Assembly (NCBI GenBank): GCA_018663165.1
Contig: JABJES010000192.1
Coordinates: 1 to 9,830, forward strand
Direction: 5' to 3'
Length of the DNA stretch: 9,830 nucleotides
Source: Rhodospirillaceae bacterium
Lineage (GTDB): Bacteria > Pseudomonadota > Alphaproteobacteria > UBA11136
Shown: one piece after another, positions 6,614-9,830 of the stretch
How positions within the stretch are numbered: the stretch's first letter is position 1
How the letters are laid out: each line of letters starts with the position of its first letter
Made by a program: the position numbers and the translations under genes
The notes under the pieces: generated by a model
Database searches by the model: none
Told to the model about the DNA's origin: nothing
What the model saw: only the letters and a program-made list of their open reading frames with translations

Positions 6614-6985
6614 TCAGGTGAGTACAGCCACTCCTTCAGCGACAACCATTACCGTGGTGGCGGCCGCAGCAGCCTCAACGGCAACCGTCACCGCCTCGGC
6701 GGAAGCGGCGACATTGGTATTGGACTGAACCGAGCCCTTATCGCCGGTTGAGTGGTGATGATGGCCCTTGCCACCGGCGACCGCATCGAGGTCATCATCG
6801 GACAGCTCGCTGCCGGCCTTGTCGCGGATATAGGCCTTGGCGTCATCAATAGTGATGTCATAGCCCTTGGAGGTGGCCAGCGTGACCACGGATTCCAGCC
6901 CCGTCGAGCCGGACTGGGCTTGTTGAAGAAGTGATGCGTCACTTTTCATATCGGCAATAAAGCGTTCGATTTCCGAATGGCTCAT
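6614..6985 (-). CDS. Nif11-type leader peptide protein, putative RiPP precursor
   Basis: The first 72 of 123 residues resemble the Nif11-like leader domain: a helical start (SEIERFIADM), a middle LATSKGYDIT segment, then ELSDDDLDAVAGG, with the double glycine at 71-72 where such leaders are normally cut on export. The remaining 51 residues would be the core peptide: KG, four consecutive histidines (75-78), a Ser/Thr/Asn/Gly stretch, then a hydrophobic Ala/Val-rich end (about 12 Ala and 10 Val) finishing VLT. There is no cysteine anywhere, which argues against lanthionine or thiazole chemistry. The ATG at 6985 is chosen because GGAGGG lies 7 bases upstream; a TTG at 7000 is possible but would place the ribosome site inside the gene. 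No modification enzyme, peptidase or transporter is in the window. The leader family is fairly sure; the peptide's fate is inference. Confidence 0.8.
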   Translation of the reverse strand: MSHSEIERFIADMKSDASLLQQAQSGSTGLESVVTLATSKGYDITIDDAKAYIRDKAGSELSDDDLDAVAGGKGHHHHSTGDKGSVQSNTNVAASAEAVTVAVEAAAAATTVMVVAEGVAVLT

Positions 6986-7087
6986 TTTCGATCCCTCCAA
7001 TTCATGAATTTATTCAAGAAACCTAACACAACAAAAACAAAAAAGAAAAGACCATAGAAAAATAAGTATTATGGAAAATAATTAAGG

Positions 7088-7116
7088 TTAATTAATGGGT
7101 TAAAGCTTAATTAATG
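7088..7116. repeat. Direct repeat TTAATTAATG, two copies
   Basis: The 10-base word occurs at 7088-7097 and 7107-7116, 19 bases apart, or about two helical turns. It lies roughly 100-130 bases upstream of the Nif11-leader start, in an AT-rich gap (6986-7203) that otherwise shows no gene. A paired operator is possible; AT-rich chance repetition is the alternative. Confidence 0.4.
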
Positions 7117-7203
7117 AGCTGTATTTCAGTCGAAATCAGGGTCGTATTAATGGTTTTTTAGTGGCCAGAACAGGCCCCCGCATAAGACTTCTGAAAAACA
7201 GGC

Positions 7204-8325
7204 TCAGCTTTTTCCCTCGCTAGATTGGCCCGGCGGTTTTTCTTTTATCTCCTCTGGAAAGTCGGCCTGTGTTTCGGGCACCGGAACATAGCCAACGGCC
7301 AGCCGGTTCGCTTCGTTGATCTGATCATCACTCATCAAGCCCTCTAAAATGGCTAGATTTTTTAACGCCTTGATGTTGGTTTCCCCGTTAGAGCTCTTGG
7401 CAGCGATGGTCGTCCACATATAGGCAAACACATTATCCCTGGGCATGCCTTGCCCCTTGGCAAACATCAGACCAAGGTTGAGTTGAGCCTTTGAATTGCC
7501 CTGATCGGCGGCGCGGGTGAGCCAGGTTACTGCAGTCTCGTAACTCTGCATGCGGATCCATTTGATCGCCCGGTCATATTCGGTGGGCACCGGACGGGCA
7601 AAGGAATGCATGATGCCGAGATTAAGCTGGGCCACTGCATGTCCTTTCATGGCGGCGCGTTTGTACCATTTCACCGCCTCTAGAATGTCCTGGCTGACGC
7701 CCTTTCCCTCATCATAAAGGGTACCAAGGATATTTTCCGCTTCGGCATTCCCCTTATCGGCAGATTTGCGAATCCATTTAGCCGCCTCGTCGAAATTCTG
7801 CTCAACCCCGTCGCCGACCAGATAAAACATGCCCAGAGTATGTTCGGCATCCGCATGTCCCTGTTCCGCCGATTGTATGATCCAGTCCAGGCCGCTGCCT
7901 ATTTCTTCAGATTCTTTACCAAACTTTTTCATGAAAACGCCAATCTCAAGCTGAGAAACTGGATCGCCAAGTTCTGCCGCCTGTTTGCGCAGCTCAATCG
8001 ATCTGGGGATGTCCTGGTCAACCCCGACTCCGAGTTCGTACATGATAGAGAGATAGCGTATTGCCTCGGGATTTCCCCGTTCCACGGCTTTGTTGAAATA
8101 CTGGGCGGCGATCTGGTTATCTTTGGTCACCCCCAAGCCATCGATATACATTAGGCCGAGTCTCAGTTGCGCCCGGTCATCACCCTGAAGGGCGAGGGGT
8201 CGCCATTCTTTGAGCGCCTGTTCGTAATTACCATCATCAAAGGCGACAACCCCGGTCATATAATCGGCACGGGCGGGCAGGGCCGTAGCGGAAACCAATA
8301 GAAGAATGAGGAAAAGCCGTTTCAT
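7204..8325 (-). CDS. Secreted Sel1-repeat (TPR-like) protein
   Basis: Sel1 repeats are 36-residue helical pairs that form protein-binding solenoids, often in envelope or signalling complexes. The 373-residue product starts with a signal peptide (MKRLFLILLL through ALPARA, cut before D21). About seven repeats follow (49-83, 85-119, 121-155, 157-191, 193-227, 229-275, 277-311), marked by A..LG.MY..G.GV...A..W...AA..G. The third is eroded, and the sixth has lost its turn (HSFARPVP) and carries an extra AIKWIRMQSYE helix. The end has the usual WTTIAAK...MSDDQINEANRLA cap and a charged Pro/Glu/Lys tail. The ATG at 8325 is preferred because it begins the signal peptide and AGGA lies 7 bases before it; a start at 8409 would put 28 residues in front of the signal. 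The binding partner is unknown. It is a single-gene unit with no clear terminator. Confidence 0.88.
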   Translation of the reverse strand: MKRLFLILLLVSATALPARADYMTGVVAFDDGNYEQALKEWRPLALQGDDRAQLRLGLMYIDGLGVTKDNQIAAQYFNKAVERGNPEAIRYLSIMYELGVGVDQDIPRSIELRKQAAELGDPVSQLEIGVFMKKFGKESEEIGSGLDWIIQSAEQGHADAEHTLGMFYLVGDGVEQNFDEAAKWIRKSADKGNAEAENILGTLYDEGKGVSQDILEAVKWYKRAAMKGHAVAQLNLGIMHSFARPVPTEYDRAIKWIRMQSYETAVTWLTRAADQGNSKAQLNLGLMFAKGQGMPRDNVFAYMWTTIAAKSSNGETNIKALKNLAILEGLMSDDQINEANRLAVGYVPVPETQADFPEEIKEKPPGQSSEGKS

Positions 8326-8363
8326 GGAAGGGAATCCTGCCCTCCTTTCGTCCCAAGAACAAC

Positions 8364-8379
8364 CGGAATGCTCATTCCG
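8364..8379. repeat. 16-bp palindrome upstream of the Sel1 gene
   Basis: CGGAATG and CATTCCG form a perfect 7-bp inverted repeat around a two-base centre. It lies 39-54 bases before the Sel1-repeat gene's start on that gene's upstream side, a usual place for a dimeric repressor or activator site. Confidence 0.5.
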
Positions 8380-8506
8380 CTTTAAAATTATCCAAAACAC
8401 ACTATGCATTATTCCTCTATCCTGCCTCCTCGGACGCGCGGGCCAAGTGTGCCTGTTATTGAATGTTCGGCCTTAATTCGATAAGGGTTTAAAATTAGAC
8501 CGCGTT

Positions 8507-8535
8507 TTGTGCAGAACTTGTGCAGAGCTTATACA
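8507..8535 (+). promoter_or_regulatory. Possible promoter for the paralogue-DUF502 unit
   Basis: TTGTGC (8507-8512) and TATACA (8530-8535) are 17 bases apart, placing the start near 8542, some 34 bases before the first ATG. The -35 is a modest match. Both hexamers lie within an array of 11-bp repeats, so a protein bound to the array would cover the promoter. Confidence 0.35.
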
Positions 8536-8550
8536 GAGAATCTGTGCAGA
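8507..8550. repeat. Four 11-bp-phased repeats of TTGTGCAGA
   Basis: TTGTGCAGA occurs at 8507 and 8518, a variant TTATACAGA at 8529, and CTGTGCAGA at 8542. The first three are exactly 11 bases apart (one helical turn) and the last 13. The array ends 25 bases before the first gene of the rightmost unit. It looks like a multi-site operator or a leader RNA element. Confidence 0.6.
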
Positions 8551-8575
8551 CCATTGAGAAATAGGGGAACCTTAA

Positions 8576-8932
8576 ATGCCTATGGAATACAGGGAAATCG
8601 GCTTTACGGACCCTGAAAAAGAGGCCGCAATCCTCAATTACTGCCTTATGCACGACATTACCATGCCCGAGTCCGATATTCGTGAATTGATCATCGAAGA
8701 CGGAGCGACGGAAGAAATTACCCTGAAACTTAATTTCAATGCCTTATCTGAAACTGGAATTGCACCCGACAGTATCACCCTCAACCAAGAGCAAATCGCC
8801 GCCGCCTTTGTTCTTTATTGCCAGGCGTGCAAGATTCCCATTCCCCGCGTCGGTCTTCGTTCCCTGCGGGTTTCCGATAACAACCAGATCAGTCTCGTTG
8901 TGCGAATCGACCGCACCCCGCGAAAAGATTAA
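8576..8932 (+). CDS. Small uncharacterised protein, first of a paralogous pair
   Basis: I do not recognise this 118-residue protein. It has no signal peptide or membrane segment, so it is probably cytosolic, and it looks like a compact alpha/beta domain. It shares with the next gene a fixed pattern: ILNY at 19-22, MP at 30-31, ITLKLNF at 48-54, LNQEQIAAAF at 69-78, the IPIPR motif at 87-91, RSL at 95-97, and a final ISLVVRID strand. Two cysteines near the middle (C82, C85) are in a CxxC arrangement that its paralogue does not keep (single C at 79). The ATG has AGGGG 8 bases upstream; an ATG two codons later is less well placed. The gene is followed after 40 bases by its paralogue, probably on one transcript with the DUF502 gene. 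Confidence 0.75.
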   Translation: MPMEYREIGFTDPEKEAAILNYCLMHDITMPESDIRELIIEDGATEEITLKLNFNALSETGIAPDSITLNQEQIAAAFVLYCQACKIPIPRVGLRSLRVSDNNQISLVVRIDRTPRKD

Positions 8933-8961
8933 TCACCACAAAATCACCACAAAATCACCAA
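8931..8961. repeat. 11-bp tandem repeat AATCACCACAA, nearly three copies
   Basis: The unit begins at 8931, 8942 and 8953; the third copy is cut after about eight bases. It starts on the stop codon of the first paralogue and fills most of the 40-base gap before the second. Read on the minus strand the unit is TTGTGGTGATT, sharing TTGTG..GA with the repeats at 8507-8550. Confidence 0.7.
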
Positions 8962-8972
8962 CGGAATAAATA

Positions 8973-9317
8973 ATGGTAAAAGAAGTACGCAAAATTATTT
9001 TCGATCAGCAGGACCTTGTAGAGGGAATGCTGAACTATACCCAGCGAACCAGACGTGTAATGCCATCGCGAGCGCGAATTACCGGTTTTGATATTCAGAA
9101 AACCCCCGATAGAGGAATTTCACTGAAATTCAATTTTGACGACCCGGAAGTGGAAAAGGAGGTTATCCTCTATCAGGACGAGATCGGGGCGGCCTTGATT
9201 ATGCAATGCAAGGTCAAGGAGATTCCCTTACCCCGATCCGCCAGCAAATCCCTTGAAGCCGATGGGGATAGCATCAATCTGGTTGTGGCGATGGACTGGC
9301 GGCAACAGAAAAAATAA
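8973..9317 (+). CDS. Small uncharacterised protein, second of a paralogous pair
   Basis: The family is unknown to me. The 114-residue product aligns end to end with the preceding one: LNY at 20-22 and MP at 30-31 in identical positions, ISLKFNF at 49-55, LYQDEIGAAL at 66-75, IPLPR at 84-88, KSL at 92-94 and INLVVAMD at the end. It is more basic at its N-terminal third and lacks the CxxC of its partner. Retained positions are mostly hydrophobic core plus the IPxPR turn, which suggests a common fold with possible pairing into a heterodimer (inference). The ribosome site is weak (CGGAA, 6 bases upstream), so translation may depend on the upstream gene. The DUF502 gene starts 27 bases after its stop. 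Confidence 0.75.
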   Translation: MVKEVRKIIFDQQDLVEGMLNYTQRTRRVMPSRARITGFDIQKTPDRGISLKFNFDDPEVEKEVILYQDEIGAALIMQCKVKEIPLPRSASKSLEADGDSINLVVAMDWRQQKK

Positions 9318-9344
9318 TTCTCGATCACCAAACAAAGGGCGCAG

Positions 9345-9830
9345 ATGGCTTCTTCAGATTCCAACGACAAGAACGATCCGGCTAACACCGGTCCCAATCC
9401 AAAAACCGGTCGCCAGAGTTTGGGCTCGCGGATGCGGAACTATTTCCTTGCCGGAATTCTTGTCACGGCTCCGATTACCATCACTCTTTACGCGGCCTGG
9501 CTGTTTGTCTCCTTCGTCGATGATCTTGTAACCTCGATCATCCCGGTTAAATACAGTCCTTCATCCTATTTGCCATTCGATATCCCCGGCCTCGGCCTGG
9601 TAATGCTGGTGGTGACCTTAATTCTGGTGGGCTGGCTGGCGGCGGGCTTTCTCGGTCGCTTCTTCCTCCGCACCGGCGAAAAAGTGGTCGATCGCATGCC
9701 CGTGATCCGCAGCATCTACGGCGCCATAAAACAGATTTTCGAGACCGTTATCAAAGGCCAGTCAAGCGCCTTCCGCGATGCGGTTCTGGTTGAATATCCC
9801 CGCCGCGGCATCTGGGCTATTGCGTTTTTA
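9345..9830 (+). CDS. DUF502-family inner-membrane protein (C-terminus beyond window)
   Basis: The first 162 residues are present. A polar Asn/Asp/Pro-rich N-terminus (1-28) is followed by LGSRMRNYFLAGILVTAPIT, the typical DUF502 opening. There are two membrane segments (about 33-58 and 83-107) and then the conserved GEKVVDRMPVIRSIYGAIKQIFETV block (111-135). FRDAVLVEYPRRGIWAIAFL continues to the edge. Family members are usually about 200 residues, so perhaps 40-70 are missing. Their function is not established. AAGGG lies 5 bases before the ATG. The gene begins 27 bases after the second paralogue and in the same direction, so the three probably form one operon. Confidence 0.9.
   Translation, partial: MASSDSNDKNDPANTGPNPKTGRQSLGSRMRNYFLAGILVTAPITITLYAAWLFVSFVDDLVTSIIPVKYSPSSYLPFDIPGLGLVMLVVTLILVGWLAAGFLGRFFLRTGEKVVDRMPVIRSIYGAIKQIFETVIKGQSSAFRDAVLVEYPRRGIWAIAFL

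Noticed and set aside
6752..6934. A plus-strand protein opposite the Nif11-leader gene
   Set aside because: It is the antisense shadow of a gene with a recognisable domain and a strong ribosome site.
6045..7203. A genomic island inserted at the tRNA-Lys 3' end
   Set aside because: No integrase is present and I found no second copy of the tRNA 3' segment in the window, so there is no attachment-site evidence.
8931..8961. A CRISPR array
   Set aside because: The units are only 11 bases and directly adjacent, with no spacers.

Overview
The window looks like a chromosomal segment of an alphaproteobacterium, probably from the Rhodospirillales or a close relative. The grounds are an alphaproteobacterial-style GyrA with an extra block in its C-terminal domain, moderately GC-rich genes separated by AT-rich gaps, Nif11-type leader peptides and Sel1-rich secreted proteins. 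The taxon is inferred from sequence style only. No transposase, integrase, CRISPR array or rRNA is visible.

Layout. 1-1584 (minus) is the N-terminal 528 residues of a membrane-anchored PAS-GGDEF-EAL protein that makes and/or degrades cyclic di-GMP; it runs off the left edge. 1585-1868 is a divergent AT-rich promoter region that contains a terminator-like hairpin in the gyrA leader. 1869-5818 (plus) is a compact housekeeping operon: gyrA (gyrase A), coaD (coenzyme A synthesis, overlapping gyrA by 11 bases) and an exported cyclophilin with a lysine-rich tail. 5894-6085 carries tRNA-Lys(UUU) with its own promoter, a leader hairpin and a strong intrinsic terminator.

The accessory part begins after the tRNA. 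6102-6221 (plus) has the layout of a free-standing small RNA: a promoter-like pair, two hairpins with complementary loops, and a second intrinsic terminator with no gene attached. Facing it on the minus strand is a two-gene unit, a Nif11-leader (RiPP-type) precursor followed 22 bases later by a PilZ cyclic-di-GMP receptor. Further right is a secreted Sel1-repeat protein (minus). The right end (plus) holds two tandem paralogous small proteins of a family I do not recognise, followed by a DUF502 membrane protein cut by the right edge. 11-bp tandem repeats lie in front of this last unit and between its first two genes.

How the parts may work together: the cyclic-di-GMP enzyme and the PilZ receptor could belong to one signalling network, but they are 4.7 kb apart and the link is inference. 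The most noteworthy unexplained items are the orphan small RNA candidate, the Nif11 precursor/PilZ pair with no maturation enzymes in view, the paralogous pair with its 11-bp repeats, and the terminator-like hairpin in the gyrA leader.
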